The notes under the pieces were generated by a model that was given only the letters and a program-made list of their open reading frames with translations, was not told the origin of the DNA and made no database searches. Position numbers and translations under genes: made by a program. A DNA stretch of 64,000 nt from Camarhynchus parvulus. Lineage: Eukaryota > Chordata > Aves > Passeriformes > Thraupidae. The stretch spans positions 36,118,993 to 36,182,992 of the forward strand of contig NC_044573.1 of assembly GCF_901933205.1 (NCBI RefSeq). Reading direction: 5' to 3'. Below are positions 11,272-37,024 of the stretch, one piece after another (within the stretch, counting starts at the first letter, position 1; the number at the start of each line of letters is the position of its first letter).

Positions 11272-11344
11272 CTCAAGAATAATTTTGATAGGTTGCTACT
11301 TACCATAGACACTACAGGAGGTGATGCTTATAGCCAGCTGTTAC

Positions 11345-23784
<12,440 letters not shown>

Positions 23785-23889
23785 TTTGGCCCAGATGGTG
23801 GGTGCTGAAGTTGTGTCTGTTGGTGCACAAAGTTTTATTGACTCGCACTGGAGTGAGGCAGCATCAAACAAACAAGGCAGGAGGATTAA

Positions 23890-23902
23890 GTTAATAATTC
23901 TC
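23890..23902. promoter_or_regulatory. HNF1-like site upstream of plasminogen-like exon 1
   Basis: GTTAATAATTCTC on the plus strand has one perfect HNF1 half-site (GTTAAT) and a partial second half (ATTCTC against ATTAAC). It lies about 106 bp upstream of the start codon. HNF1 sites are typical of liver-expressed plasma-protein genes. The half-site is kept in the second copy at 46413. Binding is inferred. Confidence 0.5.
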
Positions 23903-26574
23903 CTGTGCTGTGCCCCCCTCTGCCATGGTGTGGCTATCAAAGCAACCTTGAATTGGATGGATTACCAAATCAGGCTCAATAATTTCTACTGGATGCTGGG
24001 AAATGTGAAGGCACTTTCTTCTTTTGTGGGACATGTTTTTGTTTTTTTTTCTCAGATTGCTTGGCATCACTTTGTTAAGGTAAAGATGAGGATCATAGTG
24101 GTGGAAAGTATGGGAACAAGACACAATCCACACACCTAATTCTATATAGTCCTGGGTACTCATCTTTAGGTCCCAATAGTATTTCCAGTCAGAGACTTGG
24201 ACTGCTTTAGATTGAAACTGCTGCTGATTTATGCTCCTGTGTAACTCAGTCCTAACTCTGTATCAGAATTGTTTTTAAGACCCTCCCATGCCCTTTCTGG
24301 AGGAAAAAAAAAATTACTTCCCTCAGCTTTTTTCTGTTTATGGTTTAGTTTGTGTTGTTCATGACTTTGGTTCAGTGTATGATGTGCCTTTGGCCTCCAG
24401 GCAAAGCTGTTGCATTTCAGCAACATCTGTCACATCTGTCAACCCCATGGGGCTCAGCTAAGGCAAGCCAGGCATTGCCAGCCATAGTGCCTTCAGGAGT
24501 TCCCACTGGCCTGCCTGGCCAGTCAGGGCAGCCTTTAGCTGGGATTGGGAGGGCAGATGGGAATGCAGCTGGGAGGAAGGTGGGAGCCTTGCATATTCCC
24601 CTTTGTGCTGGGAGTCACCTGGGGTAAAGGCAGTGGCCAAAAGGTACATGGCTCCAGGGCACAGGTGGGACATGCACCCTGGGCTGCTGAGGAGGCAGTG
24701 GGGAAGTGGCCTTTTAGTGGGCTTTTTGCCTCAGCTTGGTCACACTGCCGAGGGCTCTTAGCCAATGTGTAACCTGTAGTGGGAACAGGCAGGAGTGACA
24801 CTAGCAGGAAAACAAGTCTTTGGTCCTAACTAACTGTTTTGTGGTGAGCTGTTTCTATATGCCAGCACATCCACAGCTCATCTGCATCCCAACCTACACA
24901 ATCAGGGTTTGAGCATATCGTTCAACCTGTATCACATCTGACAGAAGGATATTCCTACAGGGGTGTTCCTACAAGGCTTCAGAAAATCAGTGGTTGAACA
25001 GAGAAAAGAATCCAAAATTTCTGTGAAGACACTCATGGTGGAAGCAATCTCCACTGATTTCTGCTTGGCTAGCCAGTCAGTCTGTACCCTCCAAGCAGCA
25101 TGTCAGCACATGCATAGGTGAATCCTGGGGCCACATGGCTGTGGGAGAGACAGGCTGTCCTCATGGAAGCCAGGAGCAGCTCACAGAGACATTTGGGGAC
25201 CTGAATGGGAGGAAGCAGGACTAGGGGACCATGTGGGGGAGGTGGGTAGAAGGGCATGCAGGACCTGAAGATTTCCTAGTTTAATACAGCAGAGAAGTGG
25301 GGTTAGCAAGAGATGCAGTGGGACATTATGAGCAGGGATATGAACTACGGGGAGCCAAGCCTCGCTGTTTCTGTCATTGACAGCACTACCTGCTCTGTCC
25401 TCAGGTAGCAAAAACCATAGACTACAGATGCAGAAGTCTGAAACCACTCTAGATCTGCTAGCAAGTAGTATGGAAACGTCTTTTCTCTTGGAGTTAATTT
25501 AAATCTTAGAACAACCAAAAGCAGAGAGATTTTTATGCCCATGTTCTAATGGCAATGAATAAAATCACATCTTTGCTGATGAAAACTATGCTGCATTCCC
25601 ACTTCACGCTGTGTGAGATTTTCTGGAGAACGTGCTGTGCTGGCAATGTCCAGAGGGGTGCAGCAGACGATAGCTTTTGGAAAAAGTGAGTGACATCAGA
25701 TCCCCAGCATGGAAAAAGTGTCAGACCACACTCAGGATACGCTGTCAGGCAATGTTTGTTCACCAGCTAGCTCATATTGCAGCTCAAGCTTATAAGGAAA
25801 TTTGTTGTATGCAAATATGCTTTGCTTTTCTTTCTCAGTTTCACCTTTTCCTTCCTACCTTAATACAACAGGTTTCAAGTTGATTGGTTTGAACTTATAT
25901 AAATAAGTTCAAAAACTTTATTTTCTTAATGCAATACTCTGTGTAGGAAAGACAGCATGCAAGTGTGAAATACAGATTAAAAGCAGAATGAGAAAGAGTG
26001 ACAGGAAAAAAGCCAAATGTAATATTATCACTGAAAGGTACTCAAAAACATAATAAAGGTTATGATGCAGTGAAAAATAGAGTCTCTTTGGAGCAGAGAA
26101 AAGCCCACAATTTTGTGAGAAAATAGCACAGATTTAATTGAAATTAGGAAAATTAGAAGGACAAGAAATTACTAGATTGAAAAGAAAAAGAAATGTTGAT
26201 AAAAAAAAATAAGTGAGATTAAGTTAGAGCAAGTTCAACATAATGTTCTTAAAATTAATTTGGAAAAACACAGATGAAGAGCTGAACAATAATGAAAGCA
26301 TTTTAAAAAAAGGATTTGAATGTCCAGTATTGAATTATAAAATACTTTCTTTTGGCTTTCAGCTTGGAGAAAGAAAGATTTGTACACACTTGCTCATACT
26401 ATACTTTTGCTAGAGAACATCATGCAGCTCTGCTGCACTGGCTTGCAATGTGTGTTTTCTGTAAGAGCAGAGCAGAGGATTTGTTATTTAATCACGGTGC
26501 TACTTGCAGCCACTGATTCACTCAGTGCTGTCAGTGGGATCAGAGAGTTTTTAGACAGGCCTTGTGTAAGATTT
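23903..26574. other. Intergenic 5' flank of the plasminogen-like gene
   Basis: No gene is recognised. The part up to about 24.05 kb is patchily similar to the flank of the second copy at 46.43-46.55 kb. The rest has scattered short open frames without domains. Confidence 0.5.
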
Positions 26575-26940
26575 CATCATCCTGTACTCAGCACTGTGAG
26601 GTCACACCTCAAGTGCTGCATCCAGCTGTGGGCCCCTCACTGCAAGAAGGACATTGAGGCCTTGGAACAAGTCCAGAGGAGGGCAATGGAGATGGTGAAG
26701 GGTCTGGGACAAAACTCCTGTGAGGAGTGGCTGAGGGAGCTGGGGGTATTTAGCTGGGAGAAAGGGTGACTCAGGGAAGACCTGAAACTTTGCCTGGGGA
26801 GGTTTTTGGATCTTCGTGACTAGAAACTTCAGAAACAGGTTTGATAAACATCTGACAGACATTTTAGATCTGTACATGTTCTTACCCCATGATGGTTGAA
26901 CTCAATAATCTTTTTTATTGCCTTTTTCCTCTCATTCTGT
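26575..26940 (+). mobile_element. CR1 LINE fragment
   Basis: It contains the CR1 consensus-like stretches GAGGTCACACCTCAAGTGCTG, GTGGGCCCCTCACTGC, CCAGAGGAGGGCAATG and GATGGTTGAACTCAATAATC. It is 5'-truncated, and its short open frame is part of the LINE. Confidence 0.9.
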
Positions 26941-27042
26941 GAATTAGGTTTGTGACACCTAAACAATTCCTCAGCACAGCTATAGAGCAACTCTCCGTAA
27001 GCCATTACAAATAATGCTTCTTTCTCTGTTGTTGATTTATCA

Positions 27043-27352
27043 TGTTATGATATATACATATACTATACTATACTAAAAAGAAAAAGAAAGGAGAGTTTCC
27101 AGAAGCTGCTAGCTACTTAAGAATAGAAAGTAAAAGAATGAATAATAAACTTCGCTCTCCCGGACTATCTCCAAGAAAGCTCAGTCCTGGATTGGCCACC
27201 AACTCCAAACATCTAAACTGGGCCAATCCAGGCAGACTTGTTACATTCTACAGAAGCAGATAACCTATTGTTTATGTTCTGGTTGCTGAACTTCTCAGCT
27301 TCAGCAGGAAAATCCTAAGAGAGGATTTTTCATGAAAGAAATGTCTGTGACA
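27043..27352 (+). mobile_element. Solitary ERV LTR (songbird type)
   Basis: It starts TGTTATGATATATAC, continues ACTATACTATACTAAAAAG, AATGAATAATAAACTTCGCTC, GGATTGGCCACCAACTCC and CTTCTCAGCTTCAGCAGG, and ends TGTCTGTGACA. This order matches an LTR family I know from passerine genomes. There are no internal genes, and no target-site duplication was confirmed. Confidence 0.7.
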
Positions 27353-27461
27353 CTCTGTTGAATGGCTTATGCACCTTCTGTCTTCCTTCTCCATGATACA
27401 CGCAGCTTACAGACACGAAGAGAAGAATCACATTTCCAGAACTTCAGATTCATTCACTTAA

Positions 27462-27520
27462 GATTTGGGCTTGATGAACCTTGTGAGTCCCTTCCAACTC
27501 AGAATATTCTGTGATTCTTG
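27462..27520 (+). mobile_element. CR1 LINE 3' end
   Basis: GGGCTTGATGAACCTTGTGAGTCCCTTCCAACTC followed by ATATTCTGTGATTCTTG is the characteristic CR1 3' terminus, severely 5'-truncated. Confidence 0.85.
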
Positions 27521-30118
27521 AAATGCTCACATTCCCACAGCACTGTGCCCATTAGCTGCCTTGGTTATATCTACATGCCCTGCTCAGCTGGCAGGCTGCA
27601 GCTCTGTGCTCTGTGTCTGTGGGTCACTCTAAGAGCACTTTGGTTTCCTTTGGGAAAAGTACAGCACACTGAATATCCTTGCCCCAGGAAGACTGACTGA
27701 TCAGAATAACTCGCTTCAAAGAAAGAAAAATCTTTTCCAAATCACTCTGGGAACACACAGCAATCTCCTTTCTCAAGACATCTCCAGTATGAGCCTACAA
27801 GCAACATAATTTCATTCAAGTGACAGCTTCCTCTGCCCCAGGGGCACACCAAGCACAGTTGGTTTGCCCCTGCTTTTCACAACATAATTGCAACTTCTGG
27901 AGTTACCTCACCTTGACAGCTCTGTTGTTTTCAGCTGAGGTGCCCCCAGCTATGATGAGAGATGCAAGTCAGACTTGTTTAGGCCTGATCCCTGGCCTCT
28001 GCCAGTTCTGCAGCTGACGAGGGAGACTTTGTGTCCTGCTGGCATCCACCAGACTGGGCTCTGGCTCCCACCCAGCAGCTGCTTTCCTGCCTCAGGCTCT
28101 CATACATTCAGCTTCTCAGCACCACAGGCATTACCAGCATGCTCCCAGCACTGCTGAAAACTCTTCACTTGGAATAGCTGGATCATAGCAATATCCGATC
28201 ATAAAATGCTTTAGGAAAACATCTTGACTAAAATGACCTTGCTAAAGTAGAGACTGATACTCACTTTAGTTTATATGACCCTAATGTATTGGTAAATGAA
28301 TGAGACCCACCCAAAGGACTGAGGATTCTCATGGAATGTACTCAGAGGAATGATGCCCTTATCCATAGTCATAAGCAGCTGGTTGTCCAGGCAAAACTCC
28401 TTCCAAGACTGAGCATTGCTATGACTTTTTTACCTTTGAGAAAGGTTCAAAGTGCAGGCCTAGAGCTCATTTCCTCCTGCAATTGTTTGTTCCTGTATTT
28501 TCTTCCCCTGCATGTGAATACCAACAACTGAATCTTTAATTTGAAATGTAGTGCATACACCCAAGTTTGGGCCATTTCCTACACCAACTGAAGTAGAAAT
28601 GAGCCCCAGAAGCCCCCTAATCAGTCTCCCTTCCTTCAAACAGAATCAACTCTATAATATCCTTCCTGACTGCTGCTTGAATAACTCCAGGTTAAAAACC
28701 TCCCAGGACACCCTTCTCAGGAAAGCAACTAACAACTATCCTTACTGTTAAGACTTTCCTATGTCTAATCTAAAGGGGTTTGCCTTAGTATAGTTCTTTC
28801 ATATCTTACAGCGTGTGGGAAATTAGCAAGGCATCAAATAGCAGAATTGCAAAAAAAATAATAGTACAATCCAGAATAGTACACTTCTCATAGTTTCTAC
28901 TAGTTCCTCTGCATGGATGTGTTAGGTTTACATAATATAGCAAATATAATGGCTGGTTCTTTTGAAATGCATTCAGACAACTGGATGCAATACTAAGTTT
29001 GAAACATATTCAGAATACTTCAAGTAAACCACACATAAATAATACACATATTTAATATTCATGCAAATTATTAATATTAATTCCATATTAATGATAAATA
29101 TCAGCACTGCTAAAGCAGGCAGGGATATGATGGTAGTGGCTTCAGAAGCTGTTTGATAACAAGTGTGTGAGCTGACATTATTGTGCTGACTGCTCAGAGT
29201 GTCTCATAGCCCCCTACAGAGCCACAGTCTTATGGCCACTCCTGTGACATTTGGCCTGAGACTCTTGAGCTCTGGCTGTACCAGCAAAGCTTTCACACAA
29301 GCAGTGCAAGAAGGGCTGCCAGGACTGCATCCCTGATGTTTACTGTGCTTTTCTTGTCTATCCTTCTCCCACAAGTGGTCCTCAAACATCTTCATGGTAG
29401 CCGCAGACAAAACCAGAGACCTGCTAGTGCTCTGACATGTTAGTTGATAAATCCCCTCTTGGCAGATGGTAAACCTTGGGCTAAGGGCTCACTTCCAGAA
29501 ATTTAGTTCCTAAAAAAGCCTGTCCCAGGGTGACTTGACAGAAGCAGGTCTCCTAGCCCTGCTGTGAACCATTCTCAGGCAGGGAGCGTGGCAGCTCCTG
29601 CAGAGCACGAAGGTGTCCGTGCAGCCAGCCGGGAGGAGGCTGTGCTGGGGAGCTGCCTGAGCCAGGCAGCCACTTCCCCTGCTTTGGCTCCTGCACCCTC
29701 CCTGCTGCAGGGACCACTGGCTGGAGACAACCAGGGTAGGAGCAGGGAATCAGACAGCAAGGCACAAACCCTTTCCTGCTTCAAGGACCATGGAGAAAAC
29801 AGTTTTGCTCCCTAAGGAACTCCCTATGTGCCTGTCCCACCTCTAGATAGGAGCAGCAGCTGGGGGTCACCAGGCCACCCCGAGCGCTGGGCATTTGGCA
29901 CATCCCTGGGGGCTGTGCGGACCTGGAGAGCAGCCCTGCTGCAGCACTGTGTGTCCTGGACCATAGGGGAGCCCTGTGTGCTTGGGCAGAGACAGCAAGG
30001 GCTCGTGGTACCTGACAGCTACAGGACAGGGAACTGAGGAAACAGGAGCTTATTTCTCTCCTTCTTGCACCCATGCCATCCTCTGCACTTCTCCGTAGAC
30101 TGGTCTGCCATTCAGCTC
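27521..30118. other. Intergenic, no gene seen
   Basis: Open frames in this stretch lack recognisable domains and splice-compatible neighbours. The 29.55-30.05 kb part is GC-richer than its surroundings, but nothing identifiable was seen. Confidence 0.5.
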
Positions 30119-30425
30119 TGTGGGAAAGAGTCCAAGGTCAGAGGCATTTCTGTAGAGAAAAATCTGCAAATGCAGTTTCATTCAGCAGAGAAATGAAAGT
30201 TTAGAACACCTGACTGCCTCTTATCTTTGCTTGCACAAATGCATCATGAACGAGAACCTTTTTCCTGATTTTTTCTGTGCTTACGTCTATTGTGACTTTT
30301 CCTGAATGGTGCTGGGCAGGGAGCTGGAGTGGCACAGGGAAAACTGGTGCAATCACCTCTTACAGCCCTCAGGAAGAACTTAGTCATTTTGTGGAGACAT
30401 TTCACTGAGCAAAGAGATAAAAATC
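30119..30425. repeat. Conserved non-coding block shared with 57.17-57.50 kb
   Basis: Shared order: GTCAGAGGCATTTCTGTAGAG, GCACAAATG, TTTTTTC(T/C)(G/A)TGCTT, TGTGACTTTT and ATTTCACT. Its partner lies upstream of the second copy, at the position expected from a tandem duplication that included 5' flanking DNA. Confidence 0.75.
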
Positions 30426-32019
30426 TGCTATGACGTCTATTAGTATGTGTCTAATTTGGTTTCAAGTAAATGTCAAAACTGACCATAAGAACAAAACAAG
30501 CTTCAATGCTGGACAATATTTTACATGCACATTGTATAGGCTACATAGCTCTACCTTCACCTTGTTTCCTTTGTATTTCTCAGGTATTAAGTTGCAGTTT
30601 ATTTTTCTGTCCTAAACTAAGCTTCCCTGTGAGGGAAATCTTGTTCCTTCTCATCTGAGAAGAACACTTCCCACCCAAACCTCTCCTTTCTCCCTGACAG
30701 ACATGGAGATCAGCTGCATATGCTGTCATAGGTCACTTGTCAGTGACTGAGATTCACCAGCACAAAGTAAATACCAAACAAGTGCAGTTTGATATACAAC
30801 ATACATTGAATTAAAATGAACTGCCAGCAGTCAAATGAGTGCAGAGGTCGAAGCTAATGTTGTCTGGCAAAACAAAGACAATATACTGTTGGTCAAATTG
30901 TAACTAAGGTGTGAAGGGATGTCTGATGTCTTTGGCTTCTGCTCTCCAGCAAATCTGAAACTTAGTTTGTGTTGTTGGCAACTGGGTTTTCTAGAAAAAA
31001 AATAGTAGTATCTTTCTTTTAAAGGATAAGTTTTTAGGAAATCACTAGAGCTGAAACTATTTCACCTTTAAAACTACCCTAGAATACATGCTTTTGGATA
31101 TAGTTCCTTTCAATAGCAGTCTTATTTTCCTTGGAAACAACTTTATTTGACATTAAATTCCTACAGCAGAAGCTACTGCCCTTTATATTAGGCCATGCTG
31201 GCCAATCCATGCTGTAATGAACTATTTTTATACTCTTCCCTCTTCTGACGTAAGGTCATGCCACGTTCTTCCCTGATGAGTTACCAAACAGCTTCTTAGC
31301 ACCACAATCCTCTGTCCTCTGTGCAGCTGTTGCTCAGGTTCTCCTCTTGCTTCTCCTCTGCTTCTGGAGTTTCAGACTGTCAGATTATGCAGATTTGTTC
31401 CTTGAGACACTGTGCTTTTTTTTAACAGCAGAGACTAAAACAATCCAGTCTTTTGCACTGTTGCTTCTTGGCTAGAGACACTAGAGGAGGTGTTTGTGTA
31501 AAAAAGGATCTAAATTGGCTGCCTGTTGTGAAAGTGAGGAGACACCTATGTATGTAAAGGTAGGACAGGTCCAGAAAATGTCCCTTTGGACAGATACAGA
31601 AAAATGTTTTCCTTTCCTCTTCTCCTGCAATCAAACCTCCATGTGTGAGAACACATCCAGGGACAGAGTGCTCAGTAAGTGATAAAGAAAGCAGTGCAAC
31701 CTCTCAACCATCCGCAAAACTTGCAGATTTTGGGACTTGCAAATGCCTTTTTAAAATTTAGCCTGACATTTGCAAATTCAATGCATACTTAGGTACCCTG
31801 GGAAAGAGGCCTTGATGTTCAGAGACATTGTGCAAATGTGATTTCTATTCTGCAGCCAGGCTTCACATTAACAATGCAAAACAAGCCCACTTGATCTGGA
31901 GAACCAGAAATTAATTTAGCTGTCCATCTTGGGAATTCTTCCAGGAAGCATATTAGCTTTTATCACCCTTTTCACAGGGAGATAAACTGTTGCTTATGTT
32001 TGAAAAATATCTTTTCTTT

Positions 32020-32230
32020 CAGCAACCTTGCCTACTGCTAGAAGAAAGGAGAAAAGAGTGTTGCTACTAAAGCAGAATCTATACTTTTGTTCACAGTCAA
32101 GGGTGTTTGGTATTGCTGTGATAATATGTCTGGCAGATAGAGTGTGCAGTTGGATCAGAACACTATTTAAAATTCATCAGCTCAGCTGTGTGGCTTGTTC
32201 AACAAATTGTTCCTCACACTGAGCAAAAAG
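32020..32230. repeat. Conserved non-coding block shared with about 62.22-62.36 kb
   Basis: Shared landmarks are ACTTTTGTTCACAGTCAAGG / GCTTTTGTTTATAGGCAAGG, TGATAATAT(G/A)T(C/T)TGGC, CAGCTCA and TTGTTC(C)TCA. It marks the far end of the recognisable duplicated flank. Confidence 0.65.
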
Positions 32231-35200
32231 CAGGCTTTTTCATCCGCTTTTATTGTACACACTATTAGTGATCAGATTAGCAATTTATCTATGTACATCT
32301 TAAGCAAAAAGTCATAGATAAGCTGTGACCAGATCATCTTTAGAAAGCTTAGATACCCAGCATCAGTAAAAACATCCATAAAAACAGGACTTTAGGAGTA
32401 AAGAACATATATAGAAGTGCAGCTTACGCTGGACAGGGCACAGCCAGCACCTGCATTGCTGTGAACTGTCCATTAACTCAATCTATTTTTGGGTATTTTT
32501 GTCACCTTAACTGCGTGAGAACAATTAAGGTGGAAAAAGTCTATCTGTTCAGTTACCTTCTGAAGATGTGGGAATCATTTTGAGGAATGAGAATCCTTTG
32601 ATTCTCAGGGTTCCACCCCTTGCAAATCAAGGTGGAAAAGACTTTATTTGCTTGTTCATGCCGTAATGGTGGTCTAAGAACATGGGCAAGACAAGATTTA
32701 TAGGTGGACTTAGTATTTTTCTCTTAGATCAACTATTATAGTTGAAAAAATGAATCAAGTTTTATGCACACAAGGCCTTCCTTGGGTCTTAAAGCTCGTC
32801 TATTTTTTACAGCCATGCCAGCTGTAAAAATAGGCTGGGCCAATAAAACAAGTAGCAGGAGAATCAAGAGATGCACAGGGGTGAGACAGAGCAGGTTGGT
32901 TCACACACACTGCAAGAGTTTATAATTGACTTTGAAGGAAGTCTTCTTGTACAGGCTTAATCAGAATACTAAAATATGACCTAGATAACCAATTCCATTT
33001 TATAATAAATATGCAGAGATCAATATGTTTTATATGATCCTGGAATTACAGATAATCTAGAAATATTGAAATGTTGTTTAATTTTTTTTTCATTAATCCT
33101 CTGAGAAAAGCAGGACTTGTAATAGATTCTTATTTTATCTCTAATGCAAGGGTTCTCACACACAGGACACCAAACTGCTGACTGGATTCAATACTAAATT
33201 TTTTAAACAAGAACATCTGGTTGAAAGAGGCTAATCCCACAAAATTTCTGTTTAAGAGCAAAAGAGCATTTTGAACAATTTTTTGACTCTTGTACAATAG
33301 TCAATGTAAACCAGTTCATTAAAAGAAAAAGTTTGATTATATTAAAAGCCACCACCAACTTCTGAAAATTATTATTAAAAACATTTGCATGTTTCAGATT
33401 TAAAACCATGATAAACTAGAGAACTTAGTTCACAGGCAAGGGTGAGATTGACAATTCAGCAAATGAGTTTAATAATTAATAATTAAACTAGTTATTGATG
33501 GTATAGTATCTGTACTCCTACCATGGAGAAAGGTTCTACAAGGAAGGTATAAAATCCTTAATATATTACCTGACATGCCAGATATTTCTGACTATGGATA
33601 AAAAACTATAAAGTTATGCAACCTATGTCTTCTAAACCAGTATATAACAGAGAAGTATGTAGGCTATCATAAAAGAATGCACCATCCCTGAAGACAAAAC
33701 AGAGTGAAAAAATAACAGAAACCCAAATCAGATTAGTAGTCTTAAACTAATCTAATTGTCTACTGAATTGTAAATACTGATAATAAAAGCTGCCTGGGTA
33801 AGTAAATCATCCTTCATCAAATTCTTCTGGTTTTCAAAGTAGTTTTTATTTATTTGAGTTGTTTGGGTTTTTATCTCTCTCTCTCTCTAGCTCCCCATTT
33901 TATAGGACTTTCATATGAGAAGTAAAATGAATATCTATGCACTGTTAGTCTTTGTTATTTAGAGTAAGTCTTTTAGTAAAAATGGGAGGTAAAATCAACA
34001 TAGAAACAAGGCAAGTTTTTGAAAGACCTAGTTAAAAGTTTTACCAGTTTCTGTTACACGTGTAAGGTTGTTAAGCACAGCATGAGTGAAACCATAGACA
34101 CTAAGTGCATACTGATTAAGATGAAAGAACAGTGATATTTTTAGGGGAGTGATATAGATAATTAATTTTGTAATGCCTTAATGCTTTGAGTTTGAAAGCT
34201 TTGTAAGTCAAGTAATGAAAGAACTTTTAGTCTTACATCTTTTTGAGCTAATGAAGTCAAGGCACTTGCAAAATTCATGTTGAACTACTGTTACTCTTCT
34301 AATAATAGGAGTGCTGAAAGTACAGTATTATCCAATCAAAAAAGATAATGAAAGTCTCCAGAGTATACCCTCTAATGCATATTACATGTGTAAAGTGGAA
34401 TCTTTAATGATAAAAACTGCAGGTTTGGTGTTCAGTTAGAAAGTGAACTGTTGCACTAGTGTTCTCTCTGATACATAACATCTGCTTAGCTCTTGATAAG
34501 ATGTTAACACCTGTTAGGTTTTTATTTTCTTTGAAAACTTACTAGGTAATAATAGCTGTCCTATGCCTTTTTAGTCTACAAATGTGCATTTATTATAGTA
34601 AATAACCCCTCTACATATTTCTAGGGAATAGCTATTCAATTGCTCTTTTTCATCTGTACAAAATATGCAATGTGGGAAATAACAAAGGGGTTTGCTCAAA
34701 AGCTTTTTCAGCTCTACTGAACTGAAGCAGAAGAAGCAAACGAGGACATCGGATAAAAGACAGCAACCTCTTAACTGATAATATTGTACAGCTAACCTGG
34801 CTTTAGGACTGCAGTGAAAGAGTGCGCTTCTATCCATACATGTCATTGTAAGCAATAAAAATTTGGCTATTGGAATTTAAAAAACATGCTGAAGAATTAA
34901 AAAAGGAGACAGGTTGGCTTTTGATATCTTTGTTAACTCTGCAGAGAAATTAACAAAAAAATTAATTTTTAAAAAAAGTAAATTAATGTTACAAACAGCA
35001 AAATCCACCACTCAGTGAAAAGTTAAAAAAAAATATTTCTAAGTATTGTGTGTTCTCCAAGGAGAAGATCAAGACGATGAAAGTCTTGTGCATTGGATAT
35101 TTGCATCTAGTCCAGAGTAGTAGTTACTTAAACACAGGGTGAAAATTACTCCTGGGACTATGAGTGCAGATGTTTTTTTTTGGGCATATTGACATTTCTA

Positions 35201-35865
35201 GACAGCTTGTCAGTCTTCTTCCTAAAGATGATGCTTCATTATGTTCTCAGAAAAAAAAGCAATGCTCCTTGTGGTGCATTCCAGGAGTGATATTGTTTGT
35301 ACACAGGGACAACTGACATTGGAATGAGGCACTGAAGAATGAATGTGCCAGTGTAAAACAAAATATTAAAATAACTATACTAAGATTTGAATGTTCTTTA
35401 GTATTGAACTGCATGGCAAAGAATTAAATGCATTATAGCTTCTTTGTTTTCTTTTCCTCTATTGCATGTCTCAAATTATGAAGAAATAAAACCTATTTAT
35501 GTATCCTAACAGATAATGGGACACCTTTCACAGCCTCAATGTGATATAAATTATTTCCGTACAGCTGGGATGTGACTTTTTTAAGCAAAGTACCTGTTAC
35601 TATTTTAGATTCCCTAGGGAATTCTCATGAGGCTCCAGCTGTCATTTGAGAAAGACGTGGCTCTCCTTCATATCCTGTTTTCTGCTGGCAAGAACCTGAA
35701 GATTTCTAAATGACCTTAATATTTTCTTTTTGGGTAGTTAAATCCTACCTCTGATGTGTACAGACTGAGACAAGGTGGGTACTGAGGATCTGATCCCATT
35801 TTTGCTTTGCACTGTAATTGGTTGTCAACAACAATGCTGAAGACTTGCCTCAACCTGCCCAATGG

Positions 35866-35980
35866 AGAAGTCTTTGACACCCCATGTGTTACTGGTATCT
35901 TTGACACCCCATATGGACACCCCATGTGTTACTGGTGTCTTTGACACCCCATATGGACACCCCATATGTCACTGGGTCTT
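35866..35980. repeat. Minisatellite of about 27/40-bp units
   Basis: Tandem copies of TCTTTGACACCCCATATG with embedded GGACACCCCATRTG sub-units and TTACTGGT. Three imperfect larger units are visible; the open frames across it simply reflect the repeat. Confidence 0.85.
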
Positions 35981-36727
35981 GTGTCCTCCAGTGCTCAGAC
36001 TCAGGAACAGTTCTGAATTTGCCATACACAAAACTGAAGAACGAGTCCCTTCTATTTGCACCAAATCAGAACCTGAAAAAATCACACCTAGTGCCAATTG
36101 CCAAGGATAAGAAACTTGTAAAACAGAAGGCTTCTTTGCTGATTATTTTATTTTGCCTGCATAGCATTTGGAGGGGAAAATAATCCTCATGCTTGGCAAT
36201 TGCTGTGATGGCTGTTAGGTAAGTTCTAGAGGATGGAGGCTACCAAAGCCACATTCTGCTGTCTGAAAGGCATTCACAGCCAAAGTCTGCCGACGGAGAA
36301 CCTCTCTCCCATAATTTAGCTTGATGTCTTCACAGCCTATGGGAGTCCTTGAGAAACAACTGGAAGTATGGCCATTAATAATATGGCAGATCACTGAAAA
36401 GCTGGAGAGCATAAAGGACCCAGAAAAAATACAACCTTTATGAGAGGTAGAAGTAGGTGTGGGATTCAGCTGCACAGAGAAGGAAGTGTTTTAAATGGAT
36501 GCTTCATCTGTTTTTATTGTAGAATGCACTGAAATACAGAGCATACTGGAAGCTGCGAACAAACCATCTCATTGGCCAATTATTAGAATGTTAGTTTATT
36601 TTAATTTATAATGGATTTATTTTCCCTTAGATTTTTATGTAATTTTTTCGTAGCGGTTGAAATCTTATATTTTGAATATGCATACTGCTTTCCAGGAGAG
36701 GGCAGTCCATTCCCAGGATCAGGTGGC

Positions 36728-36811
36728 TCACACCACATTCTTAATCCAAGAAATGTCCGAAGACAGAAAGTTTCTTTTTGGCAGGGCACAACCAAGATCC
36801 CAAGATGTGAC
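36728..36811 (-). pseudogene. Copy 2 last protease exon remnant
   Basis: Encodes VTSWDLGCALPK, ISWIKNVV and TGA, against plasminogen's VTSWGLGCARPNK and TWIEGVMRNN ending. A TAA three codons upstream of VTSW, and absence of GDSGG, show the exon is broken. The stop is at the family's normal position, unlike copy 1. Confidence 0.8.
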
Positions 36812-37024
36812 TGCATTTTATACAAAGCTACCTTGAATAAGAAAAACTAAAGGTTCTCCACTGTCTCCCTGAAGAAGAAAGAATGCAAATATGCTACTGG
36901 AAGTACATCAATAACCAGTAATGTGCAGAAAGGAGGCACAGAAGTGGAATGAATGTATAACCACAGCTGTACAAGGGCTAATGAATGCCACATCCAGAAC
37001 TTTGGTCAGGGAAGAGTTCTCCCT

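Larger units (their letters stand above)
30426..36727. other. Intergenic between the two plasminogen-like copies
   Basis: AT-rich sequence apart from the shared block at about 32.1 kb. It includes a CT microsatellite near 33873-33890 and the minisatellite at 35.87-35.98 kb. No gene recognised. Confidence 0.5.

Noticed and set aside
26380..26769. 129-codon plus-strand open frame
   Set aside because: Its second half is CR1 LINE sequence; the first half is unrelated unique DNA.
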